Notes: generated from the sequence alone by a model not told the origin. 34,441 nucleotides of DNA from Bacteriovoracia bacterium (GCA_030427595.1 JAUIBX010000013.1:1-34441), one strand, 5' to 3'. Counted from the stretch's first letter, positions 8,748 to 16,451 are shown. A program made the numbers and translations.

Positions 8748-9210
8748 CGGATTCAACCTCGTACTCTATCTCACCCTTTGGAGCTTTGACGACAACACTA
8801 TCGCCTTCCTCTTTACCGATAAGGGCCTTTCCGAGCGGGCTTTGAAAAGATATCTTTCCCTTTGAAGAGTCACTCTCAATATCACCAACGATTTGGTAGG
8901 TGACAGTTTCATCTTTATCAACATCAAGGAGAGTAACGGTGGCGCCAAAGACTACTTTATCTCCACTCATTTGCGCGGGATCTACAACTTTAGCAGAAGC
9001 AATGATTCCTTGAAGTTGGGAAATTCTTCCTTCAATAAGGGCCTGCTTTTCTTTGGCCGAATGGTATTCAGCATTTTCTTTGAGGTCACCGAGTTCACGG
9101 GCTTCACCAATGGCCTTTTTAATTTCTTCACGGTCAACTTTAATAAGTTGGCTCAGTTCTCTTTCAACAGCTTCATATCCACTTTTCGTAATTGGTGTTT
9201 GACCTTGCAT
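8728..9210 (-). CDS. greA: Transcription elongation factor GreA
   Basis: GreA enters the RNA polymerase secondary channel and stimulates cleavage of backtracked transcripts. The 160-residue protein has the standard layout: an N-terminal antiparallel coiled coil whose tip is GDLKENAEYHSAKEKQ (41-56, with D42 and E45 as the acidic catalytic pair) and a C-terminal globular domain with SPLGKALIGKEEGDSV and PKGEIEYEVESVEF. Length is normal. AAGGAA precedes the ATG. It follows the zinc-ribbon gene by 15 nt and overlaps recG. Confidence 0.98.
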   Translation of the reverse strand: MQGQTPITKSGYEAVERELSQLIKVDREEIKKAIGEARELGDLKENAEYHSAKEKQALIEGRISQLQGIIASAKVVDPAQMSGDKVVFGATVTLLDVDKDETVTYQIVGDIESDSSKGKISFQSPLGKALIGKEEGDSVVVKAPKGEIEYEVESVEFKGN

Positions 9211-9225
9211 TTCTTATTTCCTTTT

Positions 9226-9525
9226 TTAATTCTTAAAAAGAGCGTTGGCGGCGTCCATAAGCTTGTCTTTGGCCTCGCCACCACTTCCACCACTTCCGAG
9301 TTTGAAGAAGTCACAAAAGTTTGCTTTTTCCTTATCTAGAACTCTGTTGGCCATGGGCTCTTTGCACTCATTGTAGGCACTTTGGTCGTAGAAGTTACAC
9401 ATCTTACAACAGTGGAGGCTGGCGTAACAATGCGGGCATTCTTCTTGCCTACTGATTTTTGTTCCGGCTTCAAGAGACAGTTCTTTTTCACACTTATAGC
9501 ATTGAAGTTGCGTTACTTGTTGCAT
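9226..9525 (-). CDS. Small zinc-ribbon protein
   Basis: A 99-residue protein with four metal-binding pairs: CYKC, CPHC, CCKMC and a later NECKEP with ANFCDFF. It recalls a widespread uncharacterised family with the pattern FYD..A.N.C.EP.A.RV.DKE.ANFC..F, whose function is not known to me. The C-terminus has a GSGGSGG linker and a short helix. Two starts are possible: GTG at 9543, which overlaps the upstream stop, or ATG at 9525, which lies 5 nt after that stop with GGAG 12 nt upstream. I chose the ATG. It sits immediately upstream of greA in the operon, so a link to transcription is possible but unproven. Confidence 0.8.
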   Translation of the reverse strand: MQQVTQLQCYKCEKELSLEAGTKISRQEECPHCYASLHCCKMCNFYDQSAYNECKEPMANRVLDKEKANFCDFFKLGSGGSGGEAKDKLMDAANALFKN

Positions 9526-9530
9526 ATGGT

Positions 9531-10040
9531 CTAAAAGCTCCACTCTTTACTGATAGAAAACGATACACCTGGACCTAAACTTCCATCCGTCTCACGATCG
9601 GGGTTGAAATAAATTTTAGGTAGGTTCCTCTTGTTATATTCTTCGATCGCTTTTATCAAGTTTTGTTCGTTAGAAGCTTCCAAAGTTCGGGCAACAAGGA
9701 AGTTTAGAATCATAAATGTGGCGCCGCCAATGAGGAGGGTTTGCTTGCGCTCTGAGTCGTTGTTGGTAAGAATTCCGGCGAGCATCATCGTTGTGCCCGC
9801 TGTTCCTAAAACAGCATTTTGCCACTTGATTTGGGTGCCCTCTTGATAGGCATCTAAATAGCTTTTCGCTGTTTTGTCCTTTTCTAGATGGAAGCGTAGA
9901 CCTTCGCCCTTTTCCGTGGAGTTGGTATCGACTAGGACTTCTTGGTAGTTGATGATCGCAATTCGGCTACACGTCTCCACAGCATAGGCTCTTCCCATGA
10001 TGCACAGAGTAGCGATTGTGAGAGTAATAAAATTTTTCAT
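9531..10040 (-). CDS. Hypothetical exported or membrane protein
   Basis: I do not recognise this 169-residue protein. It begins with a likely signal peptide (MKNFITLTIATLCIMGRAYA, cleavage after AYA). Two hydrophobic segments follow near residues 76-90 (LGTAGTTMMLAGIL) and 100-116 (LLIGGATFMILNFLVA), so it is probably an inner-membrane or periplasmic protein. The end reads GPGVSFSISKEWSF, reminiscent of a beta-strand tail ending in an aromatic residue, but it is too short for a barrel. TTG at 10043 directly precedes the ATG at 10040. No clear ribosome site. It heads the operon that includes greA and recG and diverges from the UbiB-like gene. Confidence 0.75.
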   Translation of the reverse strand: MKNFITLTIATLCIMGRAYAVETCSRIAIINYQEVLVDTNSTEKGEGLRFHLEKDKTAKSYLDAYQEGTQIKWQNAVLGTAGTTMMLAGILTNNDSERKQTLLIGGATFMILNFLVARTLEASNEQNLIKAIEEYNKRNLPKIYFNPDRETDGSLGPGVSFSISKEWSF

Positions 10041-10181
10041 CAAAAGTTATCGTCCGATAATTTCCATCTTTCTTAAAGAAAAATCGCTATAATGAGGGTT
10101 CAGACCCAAATGATACTCTATCAGAAAAGCTATCGGGCTAAAACTTAGAGTAGACTGAGTGCGCAATCAACGGAATGAAGT

Positions 10182-11906
10182 ATGGATTTAATTAGAACAG
10201 GAATTGGTCTTACAAAAACAATAAGAAACGTCAGTCGTTTGAGAGAGATCGTGTTGGTCTTTGCTAAGAACGGTTTTGATGAGTTTATTTCTCTCAACGT
10301 AATTTCAAGTATTCCTAATTTTGTTCTTCCTCGTTCTAAAAAAGGCATTAAAGAAGAGCTAGATACTCAAACTGAGAAGGACTGGCCGCGAATCCTGGGT
10401 CATCGCCTACGGTTGTGTTTTGAGGAGCTGGGTCCTGCTTTCATTAAGTTTGGCCAACTTCTTTCAAGCCGCGAAGATATTTTTGATAGTTCCTTTATCG
10501 ATGAAATGAAAATCTTAAGGGACAAGGTGAAGCCGGTTCCTTTCAAAGAGGTTAAGTCAAAAATTGAAGAGTCTTTAGGTGGTCCTATCGAATCAGTCTT
10601 TAAAGAGATTGATCCAAACCCCATTGGCACTGCAAGTATTGGTGTTGTTTATCAAGGTACGCTTCTTGATGGAACTGAAGTTGTATTAAAAGTTAAAAGA
10701 CCTGGAATTGAAAAAATGATGGAAACGGACTTTTCCATCTTAAGGTTTCTTGCCTCTCAAGCAGAGAAAGTCTCCGAAGAGGTGAAGTATCTTGGTGTTT
10801 CTCGTGTTGTAAAAGATTTCAGTTTGTCGCTGACGAATGAATTAAATTTTCACACTGAGGCTTTGAATTGCTCACGCTTTAAAAAGGTTCTTGAGAATCA
10901 CGATAAAGATGAGCTTCTTTATCTTCCCAAGATGTATGAGGAATTTAGCTCTCGTGACCTTTTGGTTATGGAAAAACTAAAGGGGATACCTTTTAGTGAT
11001 TATCAGCGGATTATGCCTCATATTGATGAGCTTGCTCCAAAGCTTGATGAAGGTCTTAAAATCTTTATAAAGACATTTCTCTCCGATGGCTTCTTTCATG
11101 CAGACCTTCATGGAGGTAACTTCTTTTGGTTAGAAAATGGTAAGATTGGTCTTATCGATTTTGGCCTTATGGGAACACTTTCTAAAAAAGGAAGAAAGAA
11201 CTTTATTGCGATTGTTTATTCTCTAATTAACTTCAATTATGAAAATGTTGTTTATGAGTTCTTAGAGGTTGCGGCCTATGACAAAATTCCAGACATTGAT
11301 GGCCTGATTGAAGATGTTAGGGATGCCTTATCACCCTATATTGGTTTAACAGTTCAGCAAACGGACTTTAGTGAAGTTTTAAAAGCTGTTATCTCGACCC
11401 TGAAGCGGCATGAAATTTATCTTCCTCGTGAGTGGTTTATTGTCTTTCGTGCCCTAATGACTCTTGATGGGGTAGGGCGTTCTCTTGATCAGGATTACGA
11501 TATCTATGCCATGATGGAAGATGATATTCATGAAATCATTCGTGAGAGTTTTACGAAAGAAGAACTTTTAGAAGAGGGGCTTTGGGCGGCCAAGGATCTC
11601 ATTAGTATCGCTCGAATTGTTCCTCGTCACCTCAAGTGGTTTTTACGAGATTTTTCTAATAAGAAGTACGGAGTAGAGCTTATCCTTACAGGTTACGAAG
11701 ATAGTGCTCGCATGATCAATAGTTCATTGGTTTTTGTGGCCTATACACTCTTGACCTGTCTATTTGTAGGAAGTGGAGTGTACTTTATTGGAAGTATCCG
11801 CGAGGTTTCACACTGGACAATGATTCCAACAATCACATGGATTTTTTGGGTCCTAGGTGCAGGAAGTTTTTTAAAGGGTTACTTTACTCTTAATAAAATC
11901 AAATAG
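10182..11906 (+). CDS. ABC1/UbiB (AarF) family protein kinase-like protein
   Basis: UbiB-family proteins are atypical kinase-fold ATPases at the inner membrane, linked in many bacteria to isoprenoid quinone synthesis. The 574-residue protein shows the hallmark KxGQ region in LGPAFIKFGQLLSSR (about 82-96), an alanine-type nucleotide loop in GTASIGVVYQG, the lysine in VVLKVKRPG, HADLHGGN (about 305-312) and LIDFGLMG (the DFG motif). Two hydrophobic stretches near residues 520-570 are the typical C-terminal membrane anchor. A TATAAT at 10088-10093 may be its -10, without a clear -35. Its 3' end overlaps the convergent acetyltransferase gene by 8 nt. Whether it acts in ubiquinone or menaquinone synthesis cannot be told from this window. 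Confidence 0.93.
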   Translation: MDLIRTGIGLTKTIRNVSRLREIVLVFAKNGFDEFISLNVISSIPNFVLPRSKKGIKEELDTQTEKDWPRILGHRLRLCFEELGPAFIKFGQLLSSREDIFDSSFIDEMKILRDKVKPVPFKEVKSKIEESLGGPIESVFKEIDPNPIGTASIGVVYQGTLLDGTEVVLKVKRPGIEKMMETDFSILRFLASQAEKVSEEVKYLGVSRVVKDFSLSLTNELNFHTEALNCSRFKKVLENHDKDELLYLPKMYEEFSSRDLLVMEKLKGIPFSDYQRIMPHIDELAPKLDEGLKIFIKTFLSDGFFHADLHGGNFFWLENGKIGLIDFGLMGTLSKKGRKNFIAIVYSLINFNYENVVYEFLEVAAYDKIPDIDGLIEDVRDALSPYIGLTVQQTDFSEVLKAVISTLKRHEIYLPREWFIVFRALMTLDGVGRSLDQDYDIYAMMEDDIHEIIRESFTKEELLEEGLWAAKDLISIARIVPRHLKWFLRDFSNKKYGVELILTGYEDSARMINSSLVFVAYTLLTCLFVGSGVYFIGSIREVSHWTMIPTITWIFWVLGAGSFLKGYFTLNKIK

Positions 11907-12870
11907 AGTCGAAGCCTGGAATCATAATTTCTGGAATTAGTCCTTGCCACTCTTCGACTTTACCGGGTCCCCATAGGCCTTGGATGAAATCTCTTTCGCC
12001 AAGCTCATAAACCTCACCATCAAAATTAACTCTAATAAGGCCTTGGTCTTGCTCAACGATAGAAAGACGACCTTGAGAAGTTTTTTCAATAAGTTTATTG
12101 AGAGGCTCAAGATTTCCAAGTCTTAGAAAGCCCATATAAAGGAGAGTGTTGCTTTCTTCTTGATTTGGATTTTCAATAAGTCGCCAGTTCTTATATCCAG
12201 GGACGAGAGGAGCGTTGAGGGGATGATGCTCATGACAAATACCCTGAAGGTCCATACCCTTGTTAACCAAATAAATATTTTGGGCAGAGTCTTCTAAGAT
12301 ATTAATTGATTTATTTTGTAAAAGAATGTGCCAGTGATGTTCATCTCTTTCAGGCACTAGGAAGTTGTCTTTAAGACTCATATAACTTTTTATGAGTTGA
12401 GGAGTATGATCAGATGAGAAGGGCTTAAGTTCTTCCTCGTTGTTTTTTGAATCTGACTGATCAATTTCTTTCATCATCCCAAACTCGTAGAAATTAAACT
12501 TCTCATAGAGTTGAGCAAGGTCTGACCACAGAAAATAAAGTCCGTAATTTGGATTTAAAAGAAGAATTGTTTCGAGAAGAGTTCTAAAAAGACCACCGCC
12601 TCTCTTTTCATCGCGTACACTAATGCCTCCTAGGAAAAGAACGGGAAGTTTTTCGTCTTTATAAAGGAGAGTTCGTGGCAAAGTGAATAACGTTGCCGCC
12701 ACGAGGTCCTCTTCTAAAAGAAAATAACAATTTTGAAAGTTCTCCTTATCTATAAGGAGGGCAAAGTCCTCTTTAAAGGAGTGGCTTTGGTCATAGTTAA
12801 AGGACTCCTCTATAAGGAGTAGGCATTCGTTTAGTTTTTCAGGGCACTCGGCCAGTGTTTTGACATTCAT
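11899..12870 (-). CDS. GNAT acetyltransferase, Eis-like
   Basis: A 323-residue protein with an N-terminal GNAT fold. LFLGGISVRDEKRGGGLFRTLLE (about 80-102) is the acetyl-CoA-binding strand and R/Q-x-x-G-x-G/A loop, followed by YFLWSDLAQLYEKFNFYEFG, the usual region before the fold's end. The C-terminal third ends in IRVNFDGEVYELGERDFIQGLWGP, which resembles the sterol-carrier-like domain of Eis-type enzymes. Substrate unknown. TTG at 12906 would add 12 residues; I prefer the ATG at 12870. The gene is convergent with the UbiB-like gene and divergent from the flagellin leader. Confidence 0.72.
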   Translation of the reverse strand: MNVKTLAECPEKLNECLLLIEESFNYDQSHSFKEDFALLIDKENFQNCYFLLEEDLVAATLFTLPRTLLYKDEKLPVLFLGGISVRDEKRGGGLFRTLLETILLLNPNYGLYFLWSDLAQLYEKFNFYEFGMMKEIDQSDSKNNEEELKPFSSDHTPQLIKSYMSLKDNFLVPERDEHHWHILLQNKSINILEDSAQNIYLVNKGMDLQGICHEHHPLNAPLVPGYKNWRLIENPNQEESNTLLYMGFLRLGNLEPLNKLIEKTSQGRLSIVEQDQGLIRVNFDGEVYELGERDFIQGLWGPGKVEEWQGLIPEIMIPGFDSI

Positions 12871-13025
12871 AGGCTCTATTGTGTGCAAAATTTGGGCAAA
12901 TACCAAATAAGGCCGCCAAAAATATAGGCAAAGCCTGATTGAATGAGTCTACTTTTTGCATTTAAAGCATTGGAATTATTGAGGTTTGGTAATTCTTGCC
13001 TGTCCAAAAAAGCGACAAATAGTTC

Positions 13026-13052
13026 TAAAGAAATTGCGTGCCGCGGCGAAGA
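13026..13052 (+). promoter_or_regulatory. Candidate sigma-28 promoter of the first flagellin gene
   Basis: TAAAGAAA, 11 nt, GGCGAAGA matches the flagellar sigma-28 pattern TAAAGTTT-N11-GCCGATAA at the key -35 bases and at five of eight -10 bases, with exact spacing. The transcript would have a leader of about 90 nt that contains a hairpin CCGAC/GTCGG at 13104-13127 with inner GGGA/TCCT pairing. Confidence 0.55.
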
Positions 13053-13150
13053 GGTTATTGAAGGTGCTATTCCTACGTCATGGATGGATGTGAGGAAGGT
13101 ACGCCGACTTGGGATTGTCCTCGTCGGAACCCGTTATCAAGGAGGATAAA

Positions 13151-13999
13151 ATGGGACTTCGAATTAACACTAACGTGGCCTCCCTCAATGCCCAGAGGAA
13201 TTTGCGAGGCACGCGTCTTTCGATGAACAAATCGTTAGAAAAGTTAAGTTCAGGGCAAAGAATCAACCGCGCTGGAGATGATGCTGCTGGTTTGGCAATC
13301 TCCGAAAACCTCAAGGCTCAGGTTCGAGGGCTTAAACAAGCTGAAAGAAACGCTGAAGATGGTATCTCACTTGTTCAGATCGCTGAAGGTGCACTATCGG
13401 AAGTTTCAAACATCTTGATTCGTCTTCGAGAGCTCAGTGTTCAGGCCGCTTCAGACACCATCGGTGCTACTGAAAGAAAGTTCTTGAACGTTGAATTCGA
13501 GCAACTCACTTCAGAAATTGACCGTATTGCGAACTCGACAGAGTTCAACCGTGTACCACTTCTTAATGGTACTGGTGCGGTTTTCGACATTCAGATTGGG
13601 ACTCGAAATGACCCTATATCTGACCGTCTTACATTTGATGCTTCTAGTGCAGACGTCAACGTAGCAGCTCTAGGTCTTAACCTGGCTTCTGTTGCTGACA
13701 AAATTTCTGCTCAGAACTCACTTTCTGCAATTGACCAGGCGATTATTTCTGTTTCCGGGATCAGAGCTGACTTTGGTGCCCTTCAAAACAGACTTCAATC
13801 AACTGTAAATAACATTGCGGTAAGTATTGAAAACCTATCTGCTGCGAACTCCAGGGTTAGAGACACTGACGTCGCTGCTGAAACTGCTGAACTTACAAGA
13901 AATAATATCTTGATGAGTGCCGGTACTTCAGTACTAAGTCAGGCCAATGCCTCAACTAGAACAGCCCTTAACCTCATTCAATCAGCTGCTCAAGGGTAA
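13151..13999 (+). CDS. Flagellin (first copy)
   Basis: A structural protein of the flagellar filament. The 282-residue product has only the conserved D0/D1 ends: MGLRINTNVASLNAQRNL, LEKLSSGQRINRAGDDAAGL and LKQAERNAEDGISLVQIAEG at the N-terminus, and NNIAVSIENLSAANSRVRD, AELTRNNILMSAGTSVLSQAN at the C-terminus. The central variable domain is nearly absent, as in other short flagellins of predatory bacteria. GGAGG at 13141-13145 sets the ATG at 13151; an upstream TTG in the same frame is rejected. A sigma-28-type promoter lies about 100 nt upstream. A second flagellin gene follows at 14219. No export chaperone or cap gene is present here. Confidence 0.96.
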   Translation: MGLRINTNVASLNAQRNLRGTRLSMNKSLEKLSSGQRINRAGDDAAGLAISENLKAQVRGLKQAERNAEDGISLVQIAEGALSEVSNILIRLRELSVQAASDTIGATERKFLNVEFEQLTSEIDRIANSTEFNRVPLLNGTGAVFDIQIGTRNDPISDRLTFDASSADVNVAALGLNLASVADKISAQNSLSAIDQAIISVSGIRADFGALQNRLQSTVNNIAVSIENLSAANSRVRDTDVAAETAELTRNNILMSAGTSVLSQANASTRTALNLIQSAAQG

Positions 14000-14186
14000 G
14001 CCTGAATGAACAAACGAAACGGAGTACGTAATGTTAGGACCAAATGGATGAATGCTTTAAAGCGATGACCTAGCCTGCAATAGGAAATTGCTTAAATACA
14101 AAGACGTAGAAAAAGAAAGTTGGTTATTCGAACTGCATGAAAACTATTATTAACTTTTGGCGAGCATGATGCCCGCGACAATTTAC

Positions 14187-14216
14187 AGGAGGTAAGAGAT
14201 GTTTGAAGGAGATTAG
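14187..14216 (+). other. Five-codon minicistron ahead of the second flagellin gene
   Basis: AGGAGG at 14187-14192 is followed seven nt later by ATG TTT GAA GGA GAT TAG (14199-14216). The stop lies 2 nt before the flagellin ATG, and the minicistron itself contains the GAAGGAG used by flagellin. Translation here could control access to the flagellin start. Seen in sequence; function inferred. Confidence 0.45.
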
Positions 14217-14218
14217 TC

Positions 14219-15052
14219 ATGGGACTACGAATTAATACCAACACGCCGTCAATCTCGGCTCAACGTTCATTAAGTGTTACAAACAGGAGAATGAACGACA
14301 ACCTAAGGAAACTTTCCTCAGGAGAGAGAATTACGCGAGCAAGTGACGATGCTGCAGGTTTAGCAATTAGTGAAAATTTAAAAGCGCAAATACGAGGAAA
14401 TAGACAAGCAAAGCGAAACGCTAACGACGCTATTTCTATGATACAAACGGCCGAGGGAGGCTTAAGTGAGATTTCTAACATTATCATTCGACTTAGAGAA
14501 CTCGCAGTACAAGCTGCCTCGGATACAGTTGGGGCTACGGAGAGAGGTTTCTCCGACATTGAGTTTCAGCAGCTCAAAGAAGAGATCGACAGGATCTCGA
14601 AATCCGCAGAGTTCAACGGGATTAATCTTCTCGATGGCTCAGGAGGAATGCTGGAGTTTCAAGTCGGCGTACACAATGACCCTATACTGGACCGTCTGCG
14701 CTACGATGGTACAAAAGCTAATACTACCCTTGCAAACTTGGGACTTGTTGGCGAAACCGTTAGCACCAAAGAGGGGGCACAAGTCACGCTCAAAAAGCTT
14801 GATGATGCCTTGGTGCAAATTAACGGAGTTAGGTCCGAACTTGGGGCGACCCAGAACAGGCTCACATCAACGATCAACAACTTGGCGATCAGTGATGAGA
14901 ACCTTAGTGCGGCCAAATCGAGAATTAGAGATGTCGATGTAGCAGCTGAAACTGCAGACTTGGCAAGAAACAATATTCTCGTACAGGCAGGTACATCTGT
15001 GTTGTCACAGGCAAACCAGGCACCTAATGCTGCCCTCAAATTACTTGGATAA
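14219..15052 (+). CDS. Flagellin (second copy)
   Basis: A second short flagellin of 277 residues, clearly a paralogue of the one at 13151. It has MGLRINTNTPSISAQRSL, LRKLSSGERITRASDDAAGL, IRLRELAVQAASDTVGATER and C-terminal INNLAISDENLSAAKSRIRD and ARNNILVQAGTSVLSQAN. It ends in LKLLG rather than the usual hydrophobic-glutamine tail. AAGGAG lies seven nt before the ATG, inside a minicistron. The 219-nt gap from the first flagellin has no strong terminator; a TAAAG at 14058 could be part of a weak sigma-28 site but the -10 match is poor. A strong terminator follows. Confidence 0.96.
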   Translation: MGLRINTNTPSISAQRSLSVTNRRMNDNLRKLSSGERITRASDDAAGLAISENLKAQIRGNRQAKRNANDAISMIQTAEGGLSEISNIIIRLRELAVQAASDTVGATERGFSDIEFQQLKEEIDRISKSAEFNGINLLDGSGGMLEFQVGVHNDPILDRLRYDGTKANTTLANLGLVGETVSTKEGAQVTLKKLDDALVQINGVRSELGATQNRLTSTINNLAISDENLSAAKSRIRDVDVAAETADLARNNILVQAGTSVLSQANQAPNAALKLLG

Positions 15053-15068
15053 ATAACTTTCTTTTTAT

Positions 15069-15105
15069 CACCCGGAGCTTCGAATGAAGCCCGGGTGACT
15101 TTTTG
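15069..15105 (+). terminator. Terminator after the flagellin genes
   Basis: CACCCGGAGCTTC, loop GAAT, GAAGCCCGGGTG forms a long GC-rich stem with one bulge, followed by ACTTTTTG. It lies 17 nt after the flagellin stop. Confidence 0.88.
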
Positions 15106-15153
15106 CATTCAGGATGAATGCATGCCGCGGAGGCAGGAGCCGACAGCAGGCAT

Positions 15154-15600
15154 ACCCAGCCCTGAACTCCACCAAAACCAAAAGCGAAGGAAAACTGACA
15201 AAGACCCGCAAGCGCGCAGCGCGAGGAGTCTTCCGGCAGTTTGACGAAAGCGTTCGGAGGTAAATCTTCGAACTAGAGAAGTTGTTCTTGAAACAGGCAT
15301 GACAGACTAGCCAAAATCATCACCCAGCCCTGAACCCCACCAAAACTAAAAGCGAAGGAAAACTGACAAAGACCCGCAAGCGCGAAGCGCGAGGAGTCTT
15401 CCGGCAGTTTGACGAAAGCGTTCGGAGGTAAATCTTCGAACTAGAGAAGTTGTTCTTGAAACAGGCATGACAGACTAGCCAAAATCATCACCCAACCCCG
15501 AACCCCACCAAAACTAAAAGCGAAGCGAAATCGGCAAATGACCGCGGCAGCTTGCTGCAAGGTTATTCCGGCGATTGAGCGTAAGCTTGTCCTCGCACAT
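15154..15600. repeat. 168-bp tandem repeat (two near-identical copies plus a diverged third) with conserved nested inverted repeats
   Basis: Copy 1 is 15154-15321, copy 2 is 15322-15489; they differ at only a few positions. Copy 3 starts at 15490, keeps about 45 bases, then diverges in sequence but keeps the same architecture. In copies 1-2 AAACTG/CAGTTT encloses AAGAC/GTCTT and GCGC/GCGC. In copy 3 AATCG/CGATT encloses AATGACC/GGTTATT and GCAGC/GCTGC. A second stem-loop follows in each (GTTCG/CGAAC versus CATTC/GAATG). Minus-strand ORFs across this region are just repeat read-through. I do not recognise the element. Confidence 0.85.
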
Positions 15601-15620
15601 TCAAAGAATGAAGTACCACT

Positions 15621-15656
15621 CAACAAGCGACACCCGTAGGGTGAGCGACTCTAAAA
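15621..15656 (+). repeat. Short hairpin element (AGCGAC family), copy 1
   Basis: CAACAAGCGA then a small stem CACCC, loop GTA, GGGTG, then AGCGACTCTAAAA. The flanks match, in reverse complement, the two units at 28532 and 28582, while the stem sequence differs completely yet still pairs. Confidence 0.7.
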
Positions 15657-15673
15657 AAACCACGAGCCACAAA

Positions 15674-15699
15674 CCAAAGAAGGGAGACTTTCGTCTCCC
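15674..15699 (-). terminator. Terminator of the small hydrophobic ORF
   Basis: On the minus strand GGGAGAC, tetraloop GAAA, GTCTCCC is followed by TTCTTTGG. It starts about 10 nt after the stop of the 28-codon ORF at 15710-15796. Confidence 0.7.
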
Positions 15700-15709
15700 C
15701 CCTAAGGGC

Positions 15710-15796
15710 TTAAGAGTAAATAATCTCGTAGAGCATAACCAAAAGGTTAATCAACAAAATCAATACCTTAATCCATTGTAGGTACTTCTCCTCCAT
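15710..15796 (-). CDS. 28-residue hydrophobic peptide, type I toxin-like
   Basis: I found this ORF by reading the minus strand; it is very short. It starts MEEKYLQWIK, continues as an uninterrupted hydrophobic helix (VLILLINLLVMLYE) and ends IIYS. A charged N-terminus plus one membrane helix is the layout of type I toxins such as Ldr/Ibs/Fst and of some phage holin-like peptides. GGAGG lies five nt before the ATG, and a GNRA-loop terminator follows the stop. TTAACC, 17 nt, GATAAT on the minus strand upstream (about 15870-15842) is a possible promoter. No antisense RNA promoter is clear. A block TACCTACAATGG within the ORF is repeated about 117 nt upstream. Alternatives are a small membrane regulator or a chance ORF. 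Confidence 0.55.
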   Translation of the reverse strand: MEEKYLQWIKVLILLINLLVMLYEIIYS

Positions 15797-15905
15797 GAAA
15801 ACCTCCATTTAGGAGCCCTCGTCACTGAGGGAAATGGGGAGACATACCCAAAAAATATGCTATTATCAGCTAATCCCTTCTGGGGGTTAACCATTGTAGG
15901 TATAC

Positions 15906-15937
15906 AAAAAGCCCTTCTCTCGTAGAAGGGCTTTTTT
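15906..15937 (-). terminator. Terminator after the HIT gene (bidirectional)
   Basis: GCCCTTCT, loop CTCGT, AGAAGGGC with A5 on one side and T6 on the other can work on both strands. On the minus strand it follows the HIT gene stop by about 12 nt. Confidence 0.85.
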
Positions 15938-15948
15938 ATTTTTGAAAT

Positions 15949-16377
15949 CTAAATTTCCTTACGAATCCTCATGGCCACACCATCCAACTTTTCTCTCTCC
16001 CACTCATGTAAACCTCCACCATGAGAGAAGCCCATGGGGAGACCGTCGTTTACTACGCGCGGGCAAATATGAAGATGGGAGTGCATGACTTCCTGGCCAG
16101 CGACTTCACCATCGCTTAAGAAGAAGTTTGTGCCATCACACTTGATGTCGGAATTGAGGATAGCTGCTTGAATTTTTTGGGCCATCTTAAACATCTCTTC
16201 AAGGTAGACGGGTTCAATTTCTTGAAACCATTGGAAGTGTTTGTTGGGAATGACTAAGGCGTGTCCTTCTTGAATAGGGTGAAGATCCATAAAAGCGGTG
16301 ACAAAATCATTTTGAGCGATGAGGGAAACCTCTGCTTCACCTTTTAAAATTTTACAGAAAATACAATTGTCACTCAT
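15949..16377 (-). CDS. HIT-family nucleotide-binding protein
   Basis: HIT proteins are small nucleotide hydrolases or transferases that act on AMP-linked or dinucleotide substrates in the cytosol. The 142-residue product starts MSDNCIFCKILKGEAE, the common HIT N-terminus with a CxxC pair, has HALVIPNKHFQWFQE in the middle, and carries the catalytic HSHLHICPR (the H-x-H-x-H motif) near residue 104. GGAGG eight nt before the ATG at 16377 supports this start over one 20 codons upstream. It is divergent from the RmlD-like gene with about 74 bp between starts. Confidence 0.93.
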   Translation of the reverse strand: MSDNCIFCKILKGEAEVSLIAQNDFVTAFMDLHPIQEGHALVIPNKHFQWFQEIEPVYLEEMFKMAQKIQAAILNSDIKCDGTNFFLSDGEVAGQEVMHSHLHICPRVVNDGLPMGFSHGGGLHEWEREKLDGVAMRIRKEI

Positions 16378-16451
16378 ATAACCAACCTCCATACCCTGAT
16401 ACTTCTTGCCCATTATCTTATAATACCTATCGCTCATGCTAATATTTTCTT

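Noticed and set aside
12943-13149. 68-codon ORF ending just before the first flagellin
   Set aside because: It covers the sigma-28-type promoter and leader; there is no ribosome site and the sequence looks non-coding.
14058-14085. Sigma-28 promoter for the second flagellin
   Set aside because: TAAAG is present but the -10 half matches poorly, so I did not list it.
15154-15600. CRISPR array
   Set aside because: The unit is 168 bp with no short repeat/spacer alternation and no cas genes nearby.
15109-15626. Minus-strand ORFs of about 60 codons in the repeat region
   Set aside because: They read through the 168-bp repeats, have no ribosome site and carry the same sequence in different frames; treated as non-coding.
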